DNA of 64,000 bases from JBBTCX01 sp964494205. GTDB lineage: Bacteria > Planctomycetota > Phycisphaerae > UBA1845. Under the pieces are notes generated by a model that saw only the letters and a list, made by a program, of their open reading frames with translations, was not told the origin of the DNA and did not search any database. Position numbers and translations under genes: made by a program. The stretch is taken from positions 186,001 to 250,000 of the forward strand of contig CAZBRD010000006.1 in the NCBI GenBank assembly GCA_964494205.1. The letters run 5' to 3'. Positions 9,310-17,903 of this stretch are shown here, piece by piece. How positions within the stretch are numbered: position 1 is the first letter of the stretch; each line of letters starts with the position of its first letter.

Positions 9310-9633
9310 ATGGAACGAACCAGGCCCGAAATCGAAAAGCATCCCTGCGAAGCTTGCGAAGGTCGAGGTGGGAATTGGGTGATTTCACCGTGGCTCCCAC
9401 TGTGGTTGAGCGTCCTTTGTCTTGCCGGGACGATTCTCCTTGGTTGGGCTCTGTGGCACATTTGGCAGGGCCCCTACCCTGGGTGGTTCAGAGGACGCAG
9501 GTTCTCGCTCGGCGGGATAGTGTTGATTCTATTCCTGATTGGTCCCGTTTGTTTTTGGTATTGCATTGCTGAAATCAGGAGGGAAGAGTGTTTGACCTGC
9601 AAAGGGACCGGCAAGGTGGAACCAGATGAGTAA
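9310..9633 (+). CDS. Membrane protein with split DnaJ-type zinc motifs (copy 2)
   Basis: A 107-residue paralogue of the preceding gene. It has CEACEGRG near residue 13, two hydrophobic helices (LPLWLSVLCLAGTILLGWALW and ILILFLIGPVCFWYCI) and CLTCKGTG near residue 94. Shared features such as GTILxGWALW, W-x-x-GRRFS/GRHS and IGPVxxW show a tandem duplication. Its stop overlaps the start of the RDD gene by 8 nt (ATGAGTAA), so translation of the two is coupled. This makes a shared membrane role likely, but no function is known. Confidence 0.75.
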   Translation: MERTRPEIEKHPCEACEGRGGNWVISPWLPLWLSVLCLAGTILLGWALWHIWQGPYPGWFRGRRFSLGGIVLILFLIGPVCFWYCIAEIRREECLTCKGTGKVEPDE

Positions 9634-10051
9634 TTCACCAACATCAAATCGGTTCTTGGCTAACCGTCACGCGGCGTATGCATTTGACCTTGTGGTGTAC
9701 CAGGTTGTCGGCGGATTAGTAGTGAACTTGTTGGGCTTGGCGGGAACCGGTGAATTGTGGTTCAAAGAAAGCTTGCCACGTTGGGCGGCACTGGCTGCTG
9801 TCGTTGTGCTCATACGCATCCCATTCATCTTTAAGGACTGCTTTGGCGGACGAACGCTCGGCAAGTGGGCCATGGGGATTAGAATCTGGTCGGTGCGGCG
9901 CGGGACGTGGGCGCGGTGGCCGGAATCCGCTTTGCGAAACATACCATTGTTAGTTCCCGTATTCGGCGAGCTATTGATCTGGCTGACATTGCGCAAGCCC
10001 GCGCGTGCGTTCGACGGTCTGGCGGAAACTTGTGTAAAGCGCGATCGATAG
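9626..10051 (+). CDS. RDD-family membrane protein
   Basis: A 141-residue integral membrane protein of the RDD family. The characteristic residues are seen in RHAAYAFDLVVY (Arg and Asp of the first helix) and in KDCFGGRTLGKWAMGIRIW, the conserved (R/K)D-x-x-G-x-x-x-GK loop. Three or four hydrophobic helices are evident. RDD proteins are poorly understood; some are implicated in ion exchange or transport. It overlaps the previous gene by 8 nt and is probably translated with the duplicated zinc-motif membrane proteins. Confidence 0.8.
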   Translation: MSNSPTSNRFLANRHAAYAFDLVVYQVVGGLVVNLLGLAGTGELWFKESLPRWAALAAVVVLIRIPFIFKDCFGGRTLGKWAMGIRIWSVRRGTWARWPESALRNIPLLVPVFGELLIWLTLRKPARAFDGLAETCVKRDR

Positions 10052-10190
10052 ACCTGCGGGCGCTGCCTTACTCCAAGTATTGTTAATTGACTAACCTCAG
10101 ATGATTATCCGGTGTCCGTAGTATTCGGGCCGATATCCATCGTACAAGGGTGCGTTCTTGCCCGCGGTCTCGCGTTTGAAGGATTGTTTC

Positions 10191-11737
10191 ATGCCATCAA
10201 GACTCTTCCAAGTTCGCGGGAAGTGTTTGCCGACTGTTTGGCTTTGCTCGATGTTCTTCGTTGGCGGCTGCAGTCAGCTGATCCGCACGCCGGTCACGCA
10301 TCAAAAAGTGCAGCCATCTGAGTTCGGCCAGAAGTTCACGCCGGAGGAGTTGCGGAGTGATCTGGACTTCTTATTGAAAACGTGCGAATCGGTGCACCCG
10401 AATCTCTACGCGAACGTCTCGCGTGAGGAAATCGCTGCTATCAAAAGTCGCGGCGAGGCTGAGATCACCGAGCCGATGACGCGCGTGAAGTTCTATCCAA
10501 TGGTCGCGCGAATCGTGTCGCGTATTAACGATAGCCACACATCCGGCGGATTCCCGTTTGAAGAATGGAATGCGTACGTAAACTCGCGGAACGGGCCATG
10601 CTCCCGTTTGCGATTGATTACACGCAGGAGAAAGTGGTCGTGACGCGCGTTGTACCGGAGGGGTCGCAGATCGCCGTGGGCGACGAGATCCGCACGATTA
10701 ACAATGTGTCGACCGCGAAAATGGTCGAGGCGTTTTTCCATCAAGTGGGTGGGGATCGGAATGCCAATGCACCGTCCGTCGGGCGGCGGTTTCACCAAAT
10801 ACTATGGATGAATGAAATTCACGCACCGTTCGACATTGAATATGTGCGCGCCGGCGGAACACCCGTTACCGCGCACGAATCGGGTCTGTCGCAAAGCCAA
10901 ATTGCGGGACGTGGTGAACAGAAACCGGCACCACCCTCGGCAAATGAAAAGCAGCCGCCAGCATCGACCAGCAGCAGGAACTACCGTTACGAACGCATCG
11001 AGCCGAACATCGCTTACATTGATTTTCGCCAGATGGTGGAACCTGAGAAGTTTGACAAGTTTCTGCGAACAACTTTCAACGACATCCACGAGAATCCACC
11101 GAATGGGTTGATTATCGACATGCGAAGAAACGGCGGTGGCGATTCATCGCTCGGACAGAGTCTCTTCGAGTACATCACCGACAGGCCGTACAAGATCATG
11201 GGTCGGAAGGAGTGGAAGGCGTCGCCGGAATACAAGCGGTACCTGCGCAATCACATGGCCCCCGCCATTCGCTGGATGCCGCTGCACCTTCTGCACCCGA
11301 TCGGTTGGAAGTTCCTGTGTGCGCCGGATGGAAAGATGGTTGTGTTCGAGGGCGAATCACATAAGCCGGCGCGGCGTGCGCGACGCTTCGACGGGCCGGT
11401 GTGTTTTCTGATCGGACCGGGCACTTCTTCAAGCGCGATGATGACGGCTGACGCGGTGGCTGAGTTTGACTTGGCCACGTTGATCGGCGAGGAAACCGGC
11501 GGCAAGCCCAATGGATACGGCGAGATCTACTCGTTCGATCTTCCGCACACGCGATTGAACATCAGTGTTTCATCGGCGTTATTCGTTCGCGCGAGCGGCG
11601 ATGAATCGGACGCGCGCGGCGTGCTGCCAGATATCGAGGTAAAGCGAACGGCGGAAGATCGCGCGAAGGGAATTGATACGGTGCTTGAGCGGGCGAAGAC
11701 GTGGGTGATAGAGCAGTCGGCGCAAGGTGGGGCATAG
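10191..11737 (+). pseudogene. S41 peptidase lipoprotein, interrupted by a frameshift
   Basis: Read in two frames, this is one S41 (tail-specific/C-terminal processing) protease. The 5' part (10191-10643) has a lipoprotein signal with lipobox FVGGC and the S41 N-terminal segment ending RINDSHTSGG. The 3' part (open from about 10565 to 11737) has a PDZ-like segment (VVPEGSQIAVGDEI), the NGLIIDMRRNGGG strand and the nucleophile region GPGTSSSAMMTADA, with Ser as the presumed catalytic residue. The two frames overlap at 10565-10643. Homology appears to switch around 10581-10603, as if one base were missing. The start is the ATG at 10191, preceded by GAAGGA. It may be a real pseudogene, a sequencing error or, less likely, recoding. 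Confidence 0.75.
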
Positions 11738-11993
11738 AACAGCATCGATTGTCTATTGACAGCATTTTCGCTCGTAAAGACTACCCTCATCCTTATTTCA
11801 TGCCGTGCCATAACTCTCTGCCGAATCACACTTTGCGGCATTTTCGGACCTGGGATCACCATTTTCCCAAACCAGCGGCCATGGCCCGGCAATACTAACC
11901 ATCCAATGTGCGGCCTGTCTAACTCCATAGTGGTTTGAAGGATGCTGCGGCAAAGGAAGCAATCCTAACGCCTCGGCCAAGGAGAGATCAGCG

Positions 11994-12230
11994 ATGTCAT
12001 TGAAGAAGATTGCGAAAGCGTTGGCGATTTGTGCGGTGGGTGGGATTCCGCTGGTTACGGCTGCGGAGTGCAATCAGTTCGGCGCGAGCTTTTTCCGCGA
12101 CGATGACGGCGATTATTACTACGACGACCCGTACTACTATGGCGGCGGCGGGTATTACTACGACGACTACTATTACGACGAATGCTGCTATGACGACGTA
12201 TACGTTGACCCGTACTACTACGGCCCGTGA
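11994..12230 (+). CDS. Small secreted Tyr/Asp-rich protein
   Basis: A 78-residue protein with a clear N-terminal signal sequence (about residues 1-23, ending VTAA) and a mature part of about 50 residues. The mature part is mostly Tyr, Asp and Gly with a few Cys: runs such as DDDGDYYYDDPYYYGGGG and YYYDDYYYDECCYDD. AAGGAGAG lies 8 nt before the ATG, which argues for real translation. The low-complexity acidic/aromatic composition suggests metal binding, adhesion or cross-linking in the envelope, but nothing more can be said. The stop is 7 nt from the 3' end of the convergent helicase gene. Confidence 0.7.
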   Translation: MSLKKIAKALAICAVGGIPLVTAAECNQFGASFFRDDDGDYYYDDPYYYGGGGYYYDDYYYDECCYDDVYVDPYYYGP

Positions 12231-12237
12231 GTTTCTC

Positions 12238-15200
12238 TCATGAAAGTAGCAGCGCCAAATCTTCTTTGGTCAAGTCCTGAAGCATACTATTGGCTTGTGT
12301 GATGATTGCGCCTGCAAGTTCTCGCTTTCGCTGCTGCAACTCTATGATCTTCGATTCGACCGTATTGCGCGTGATCAGGCGATAGGCGATCACTTTCTTT
12401 TCCTGCCCGATGCGGTGCGTTCTATCGATCGCTTGCGCCTCCACGGCTGGGTTCCACCACGGATCAAGCAGGAAAACATAATCAGCGGCGGTGAGATTTA
12501 GCCCGATTCCGCCGGCCTTGAGGCTGATCAGGAACAATGAACATTTCGAATCGTTTTGGAATCGATCGACGCACTCGTTACGATGATCGGTCTGACCGTC
12601 TAGATACTCATAACGCACTTTCTGCTTGTCCAGTTGTTTGCGAACAATTGAGAGAAAACTCGTAAACTGAGAGAAAACAAGTGCTTTGTGTCCCTCATCC
12701 ATCAACTCCTCAAGCTTGGGGAAGAGGGTTTCCAGTTTGGCAACTTCAAGGCCGGTTCTCTTCGGATCAATTAACCCGGGATGACAAGCAGCCTGCCGCA
12801 ACCTCAGCAAAGCCTCAAGAATATGTACTTTGCTCTTGTTCAGTCCCTGCTTGTCGACTCGCCCCATCAGACTCTTACGATAATAGTCGCGAATTTCGGA
12901 GTAATACTCCGCCTGTTTGGGCGGCATTTCGCATTCAATCAACTGCTCGCTCCGCGTCGGAAGTTCCGGCGCGACCTGCTCTTTGGTTCTTCGCAGGATG
13001 AACGGCCGCAACATGCGCTGCAGGAGCTCCGTATTCTCGTTGACTGGATTGCCGTTTTTTGAACTTCGGAAAGCGGCGTTGAATGCCGACTGCGTGCCGA
13101 GCATACCTGGATTCAGGAATTCCATTAGCGACCAGAGATCGCCTACGTGGTTTTCCACCGGTGTTCCGGTCAATACAAGACGATGTTTGGCTCGAAGCAA
13201 ACGCACGCACTTGGAATTCAATGACGTCGGGTTCTTCACGTTCTGGGCCTCATCCAGCATCACGTAATTGAACTCATATTCCCGCAATGCCTCGATGTCC
13301 CGGCGAACGGTGCCGTAGGTTGTAACCACCAGGTCGGCGCGAGGGATGGCCAGGCGCGTCTGCTCGCGCTCGCCGCCGGTGTAATCAATTACTGAAAGGT
13401 GCGGCGCGAAGCGTGACGCCTCTCGAACCCAGTTGAAGATCAGCGACTTGGGCATCACCACTAGATTCGGTCCGCTGACGGACTTGCTTTTCGTGCCCGA
13501 AAGAAACGCCAGGACCTGGACGGTCTTCCCCAGTCCCATGTCGTCAGCCAAGCAGCCGTTCCATCCGAATTCGCGAAGGAAACTCAACCACCCCAGTCCT
13601 TCTTTCTGATAGCCGCGAAGCTCGCCGAGGAATTCTTTCGAGGGAGTGCATGGTTTGACCCCTTCAAAGTCGTGGAACTTCTTTCTTGCTTCCTTGAGCT
13701 GTCGATCAAAATTGGCTTGCGGCATCTGCGACAACAATACGTCGACAATGCCTATTTGTGTCCTGGCAAAGCGGACAGAATCACCCTCCACTTCGCCGAG
13801 CCCCAGAAGGCTCTGGTGTTTTTTGATCCACTCTTCCGGCAATACCCCCATCGAACCGTCGCCGAGACGCACGAAGCGTTCGCCTTTACGGGCAGCCTCC
13901 AGCAGGGCCGGCAGGGGCACCTTCTGTCCGTCAAAATCCATGTGGCCATTGAGATCGAACCAATCGATTCCCGTTGCCACATCCAGCTTGAATTCGCCAC
14001 CCACGCGAAACAGCAGACGATTGCCGAACACATCCCAGCCTTCGTCGAGTAGCGCCGCTACGAGGCTAGGCAACTGCTTCTGCGGTAGCCGTAGGTTCTT
14101 ATCCTGAGTTGGCGTCATTCCCAGGGCCGTGAGCCGCGAAGCCAATCTGTTCTCCGCTTCGATTTGCCGCCGCACTTGGCGTTCGCGATCCACATCAAGT
14201 ACCACCGCACCCGGCTTGGTAGCGGACACTTCCACGTCGTCATACAGATATTTGATCGTACCGTAGACATATTTAGCGGGATTGCCTGTTCGTGAATCCG
14301 GCTCGTCAATATTCAATTCCAGACGAGGTTTCGGTTCTACGTTTTCGATGCTGTTTATTTTCCAACTGGCGGGCCATTCCACGGAGGGGAGGATCTGCAT
14401 GTCCGAAAGCGCCTTCAGAAAGGGCCGTCGATCAGCGCTGGATACTCGTACGTTTTTGCGATTTCTCTTCAAAGAATCGAGCCATGGATAGCTGTCGTGC
14501 AGTTGAACCGGGGTGAGCGTCGCATTGCAAATCACTAGTTCCGGATGCCCAGTATAGATGACATCGCAATGATCAATCGATTTCTTCTCGTCGCCACGTC
14601 GCAGAAAACCTTCGAGTTCAAACTCCTCTTTTCTTTTTGTCGGTGTCATTGCCAATTCAAAGTGGAACGGTTCGCCGGAATCCCAACTCAATTGTTCGAT
14701 GCCCTTCCTTAATGCGTTTTCCTGATGGAACCTTCCGCTTTCGAACAGAAGCGGCAGTATTGTTTCCCGCATTCCAGGGTCTATCACCCATGAGGATTCT
14801 GAATTGTTGGAATACTCGTATCGTTTGCGGCCGCCACCCACGATCATCAGGCAGATTCGACGATCTAGTTCATTTTCCAGTCGAACGATGTCTTCTGGCC
14901 CGATTCGTTTCTCCTTGTATCCACCATAATCCCATTCAGACCTGTGTCCGAAGGTGATCACCATGTCGCTAATTCTGCCATCCGATGGGTGTTCAAGTAC
15001 GTAAATAAGCTCGGGGATTGGCTTGAGCGGCCGTTCAGGCACCGAATAGACGTAAGTTCGGTTTGAAAGTTCCTTGAACAGCTTAGTCCATTCGGGTTCT
15101 ACTACCTTGGGCTTCGGCTTAGGTTTAGGCGTTGCCTTGAAGCGCGTCTGAGTAACGATGTCCATTCCGAGCTTATTCAACAATCCAGTATTCTTCAGTT

Positions 15201-15606
15201 TTTTCACGATCGATGGTGGAAGTAAACTCAGAATCTCCGGTTTCAAATGCTGGGAATTCGTTTCACTTAGCCCGTCATCTTCGTCTAAATAGTACATGGA
15301 TATTTGAGCAGGGAGGCTGGAAAACTCGGCATACTCGTCGAGTTCAAGCAATGTCGCCCAAATGTGCTTGCAACCGTCGGAATGCGAAGCACCATAGGGA
15401 CACGTGCACGATACCCCCACGCGCCAGCTCGTCTTGTTCTTCGTGATCTTCACATCGACATCGTAAACACTTGATCCTTCGACGCTGGCCCAGTATTCGT
15501 TGCGAGGGCTTCCCTCCAATATTTCCACGAACCCGTTCGCAGCGTAATCGCGGCCGCGCGAACGGGTTTTGGAACTGAAGTAGCCCGAAAGTCGATTAGA
15601 CAACAT
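12238..15606 (-). CDS. SWIM-domain SNF2-family helicase
   Basis: A 1122-residue DNA-dependent ATPase of the Swi2/Snf2 class. The N-terminal SWIM zinc finger is CTCPYGASHSDGCKHIW (CxC-x9-CxH). The helicase core contains DDMGLGKTVQVLAFL (motif I), VMLDEAQNVKNP (motif II, DEAQ), LTGTPVENHVGDLWSLMEF (motif III) and, in the second lobe, GGIGLNLTAADYVFLLDPWWNPAVE and QAIDRTHRIGQ (motifs V and VI). Such proteins remodel protein-DNA or RNA-polymerase complexes. The frame also opens at a GTG at 15609, but the ATG at 15606 sits 8 nt after AAGGAG. No operon partner is visible. Confidence 0.93.
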   Translation of the reverse strand: MLSNRLSGYFSSKTRSRGRDYAANGFVEILEGSPRNEYWASVEGSSVYDVDVKITKNKTSWRVGVSCTCPYGASHSDGCKHIWATLLELDEYAEFSSLPAQISMYYLDEDDGLSETNSQHLKPEILSLLPPSIVKKLKNTGLLNKLGMDIVTQTRFKATPKPKPKPKVVEPEWTKLFKELSNRTYVYSVPERPLKPIPELIYVLEHPSDGRISDMVITFGHRSEWDYGGYKEKRIGPEDIVRLENELDRRICLMIVGGGRKRYEYSNNSESSWVIDPGMRETILPLLFESGRFHQENALRKGIEQLSWDSGEPFHFELAMTPTKRKEEFELEGFLRRGDEKKSIDHCDVIYTGHPELVICNATLTPVQLHDSYPWLDSLKRNRKNVRVSSADRRPFLKALSDMQILPSVEWPASWKINSIENVEPKPRLELNIDEPDSRTGNPAKYVYGTIKYLYDDVEVSATKPGAVVLDVDRERQVRRQIEAENRLASRLTALGMTPTQDKNLRLPQKQLPSLVAALLDEGWDVFGNRLLFRVGGEFKLDVATGIDWFDLNGHMDFDGQKVPLPALLEAARKGERFVRLGDGSMGVLPEEWIKKHQSLLGLGEVEGDSVRFARTQIGIVDVLLSQMPQANFDRQLKEARKKFHDFEGVKPCTPSKEFLGELRGYQKEGLGWLSFLREFGWNGCLADDMGLGKTVQVLAFLSGTKSKSVSGPNLVVMPKSLIFNWVREASRFAPHLSVIDYTGGEREQTRLAIPRADLVVTTYGTVRRDIEALREYEFNYVMLDEAQNVKNPTSLNSKCVRLLRAKHRLVLTGTPVENHVGDLWSLMEFLNPGMLGTQSAFNAAFRSSKNGNPVNENTELLQRMLRPFILRRTKEQVAPELPTRSEQLIECEMPPKQAEYYSEIRDYYRKSLMGRVDKQGLNKSKVHILEALLRLRQAACHPGLIDPKRTGLEVAKLETLFPKLEELMDEGHKALVFSQFTSFLSIVRKQLDKQKVRYEYLDGQTDHRNECVDRFQNDSKCSLFLISLKAGGIGLNLTAADYVFLLDPWWNPAVEAQAIDRTHRIGQEKKVIAYRLITRNTVESKIIELQQRKRELAGAIITQANSMLQDLTKEDLALLLS

Positions 15607-15837
15607 CACGCAGACTCCTTGCTGGAAAAATAATACCGCGACTAGCGCAGGGTGTTCAAGAGAACGGTCACTTTGTCAAATCGAACAAGAGTCACGACGA
15701 GGTACGCCTGCTTCTTAGGATTGCGTGAGAATCTCACAGACGTTTGAATTGAGCGAATGGTAACAATGTTCTGTCCGAAGTAACGACACCCGGCATGGTG
15801 CATCCTATCCAATGGGTTTTTGGTGTAGGATCTCTGC

Positions 15838-16809
15838 ATGACCGATCACGATTCGCATCGCATGACTTGCATGGAAGTCTGGGGCGGGAACCAGCCTGCG
15901 GACAGCGGTGTGCGCATGCTCGGTCTTGATGCGTGGGTGTACAGTCAGCCGTACAAGGACGGTAGCGGCGGCGGCGACGTGCATTATGTTTCGTCGTGCG
16001 CAACGGGTCGCGTGACGCGGATGCTGCTGGCGGATGTGAGCGGGCACGGCGAGGTTGTGGCGAAGGTGGGTGCGGCGTTGCGGCGACTAATGCGGCGGAA
16101 CGTCAACTACATCGACCAGCGACGCTTCGTCGGCGAGATGAACCGCGAGTTCACCACGCTGGCCACCGACGGGCGGTTCGCGACGGCTGTGGTCACCACG
16201 TTCTTCGCGCCGAACAATCATCTTTCGATATCGAATGCGGGGCATCCTTCGCCGTTTTTGTATCGAGTCAGCAACGGTCAGTGGACGCTGTTGCGGGCGG
16301 GTTCGGATGAAATCGGTGCAAAGCGGCCCGGCAAGAAAGCTGACCTCGCGAACATTCCGTGGGGAATTACCGATCAGGTCGGCTATGAGCAGTTCGGCAT
16401 TCGATTCAACGAAGGCGATATGGCCATGCTCTACAGCGATTCACTGATTGAGGGTCATGGGCGAGACGGCGAGCTGCTTGGGGAGAGTGGTTTGCTGGAG
16501 ATCGTTCGCAAACTCGACATGAGCGTGCCGGATGAATTCATACGCAGCCTTTTGGACGCGATACGAGGCCTTCACGAAGGCAATCTTCTCGACGACGACG
16601 TGACCATACTGTTGTTTCGATCGAACGGTACGGCTCCGCCGGTGCCGTTTATGAAGCGCTTGCTCGCGCCGATTCGCGTACTGTTTGAGGCGGTGCGTTC
16701 GCTGAAGCCCGGGGTTGGCCCAGCGCCGTGGCCGGAGTTGAGCGTGGCGAATATCGGCGGGCCAATGCTTGAATCGCTCAATCGCAGCGCGACGAAAGAA
16801 GACAAGTAG
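15838..16809 (+). CDS. PP2C/SpoIIE-type protein phosphatase
   Basis: A 323-residue Ser/Thr phosphatase of the PPM (SpoIIE/RsbU) class. The metal-binding and fold motifs are in order: GGGDVHY, LLADVSGHGEVVA, TTFFAPNNHLSISNAGHPSPFLYR, a DMAMLYSDSLIEG block and LLDDDVTILLF. These proteins dephosphorylate anti-sigma-factor antagonists in partner-switching systems, but no anti-sigma genes are nearby. No sensor domain or signal peptide is seen. The C-terminal ~50 residues after the domain (from APPVPFMKRLL) are extra. The start is the ATG at 15838. The next gene starts 8 nt after the stop, so the pair is probably one transcript. Confidence 0.85.
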   Translation: MTDHDSHRMTCMEVWGGNQPADSGVRMLGLDAWVYSQPYKDGSGGGDVHYVSSCATGRVTRMLLADVSGHGEVVAKVGAALRRLMRRNVNYIDQRRFVGEMNREFTTLATDGRFATAVVTTFFAPNNHLSISNAGHPSPFLYRVSNGQWTLLRAGSDEIGAKRPGKKADLANIPWGITDQVGYEQFGIRFNEGDMAMLYSDSLIEGHGRDGELLGESGLLEIVRKLDMSVPDEFIRSLLDAIRGLHEGNLLDDDVTILLFRSNGTAPPVPFMKRLLAPIRVLFEAVRSLKPGVGPAPWPELSVANIGGPMLESLNRSATKEDK

Positions 16810-16817
16810 AAGATATC

Positions 16818-17783
16818 ATGCGAATCGTTTCTTTACTTCCCAGCGCGACGGAGATCGTGGCTTCACTTGGGCTTGTTAACCAGTTGGTTGGCGTGACGCA
16901 TGAGTGCGATTGGCCGACGGGCGTCGCTGCGAAACTGAAAGTCACGCGCACGCTCATTCCCACCGATGCGGCGAGTCATGAGATTGATGCACTGGTTCGT
17001 GAGCAGCGATCGAATAGCCGCGCGCTGTATTCGCTTGATTTCGAGCAGATGAGTTCGCTTAACCCCGATCTGATTGTCACGCAGACACTGTGCGACGTGT
17101 GTGCGGTTGACGATAGAGAGGTGCGGCGGTTTGTTTCAGAAGTAAGTCAACGTCACGGCTCAACGACTGAGCCAAAGGTTGTTTATCTCGAACCGACATG
17201 CCTCGAAGATGTATTGCAGAGTATTGTCGAGGTGGCTGAGGCTGCGGGAGTTCCCACTGAAGGCATGAGAGTTGTTGACGCATTGCGCCAGCGAATTGAG
17301 CGTGTTCGGCTAATTGCCATGGAGTCGGTGACTGCCAAATCGTCGCGACCGAGAGTCGTCGTGCTCGAATGGCTGGACCCGTTATTCTCGTGCGGACACT
17401 GGACGCCTGAGTTAGTCGACATCGCGGGCGGTGTCGAACCGCTGGCCAAAACCGGCGCGCGTTCGAGACAAATCAGTTTAGTTGAGTTGGTCAATGCAGA
17501 CCCCGACGTCATTCTTGTCGCCTGTTGCGGGTTCTCGATCGAGCGAAGCATGCAGGATGTTCCGGCGTTCTTGAACAAACCTGAAGTCGACTCGCTGCGA
17601 TGTGTTCGATCGGGCCGTGTTTTCGTCACCGATGGTTCGGCCTATTTCAGTCGCCCGGGACCACGACTTATCGAGAGCCTCGAAATCCTGGCCCATGCGA
17701 TCGATCCTAAACTTCAGATTTTGCCCGGCTCTCTGCAAGGTTCATTGCGGCAGCCCACCAATTCAGCCGCAAACGCTCGATGA
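16818..17783 (+). CDS. BtuF-like cobalamin-binding protein, cytoplasmic form
   Basis: A 321-residue protein of the helical-backbone periplasmic-binding fold (BtuF/TroA-like). It opens with RIVSLLPSATEIVASLGL and VGVTHECDWP, followed by SLNPDLIVTQTLCDVCAV and the closing DVILVACCGFSIERS. There is no signal peptide. Family members annotated as cobalamin-binding proteins often lack one too and have no transporter next door, as here. It is 8 nt from the phosphatase gene. Ligand binding is likely, but vitamin B12 as ligand is inferred from the family alone. Confidence 0.75.
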   Translation: MRIVSLLPSATEIVASLGLVNQLVGVTHECDWPTGVAAKLKVTRTLIPTDAASHEIDALVREQRSNSRALYSLDFEQMSSLNPDLIVTQTLCDVCAVDDREVRRFVSEVSQRHGSTTEPKVVYLEPTCLEDVLQSIVEVAEAAGVPTEGMRVVDALRQRIERVRLIAMESVTAKSSRPRVVVLEWLDPLFSCGHWTPELVDIAGGVEPLAKTGARSRQISLVELVNADPDVILVACCGFSIERSMQDVPAFLNKPEVDSLRCVRSGRVFVTDGSAYFSRPGPRLIESLEILAHAIDPKLQILPGSLQGSLRQPTNSAANAR

Positions 17784-17903
17784 GATGCTCTTCTCGACTG
17801 AACCCCGAGTTGCAGCTCGCAATCCCGCATTGCTTAGCAAACTGGCGCGCATACAATCACTTCGAGCAGAAGTTTGTTTCTCCCGGCGCGGTCAGTCTCA
17901 GGC

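Noticed and set aside
11756..11784. TTGACA as promoter for the Tyr/Asp-rich peptide gene
   Set aside because: No acceptable -10 at proper spacing, and it lies more than 200 nt from the start.
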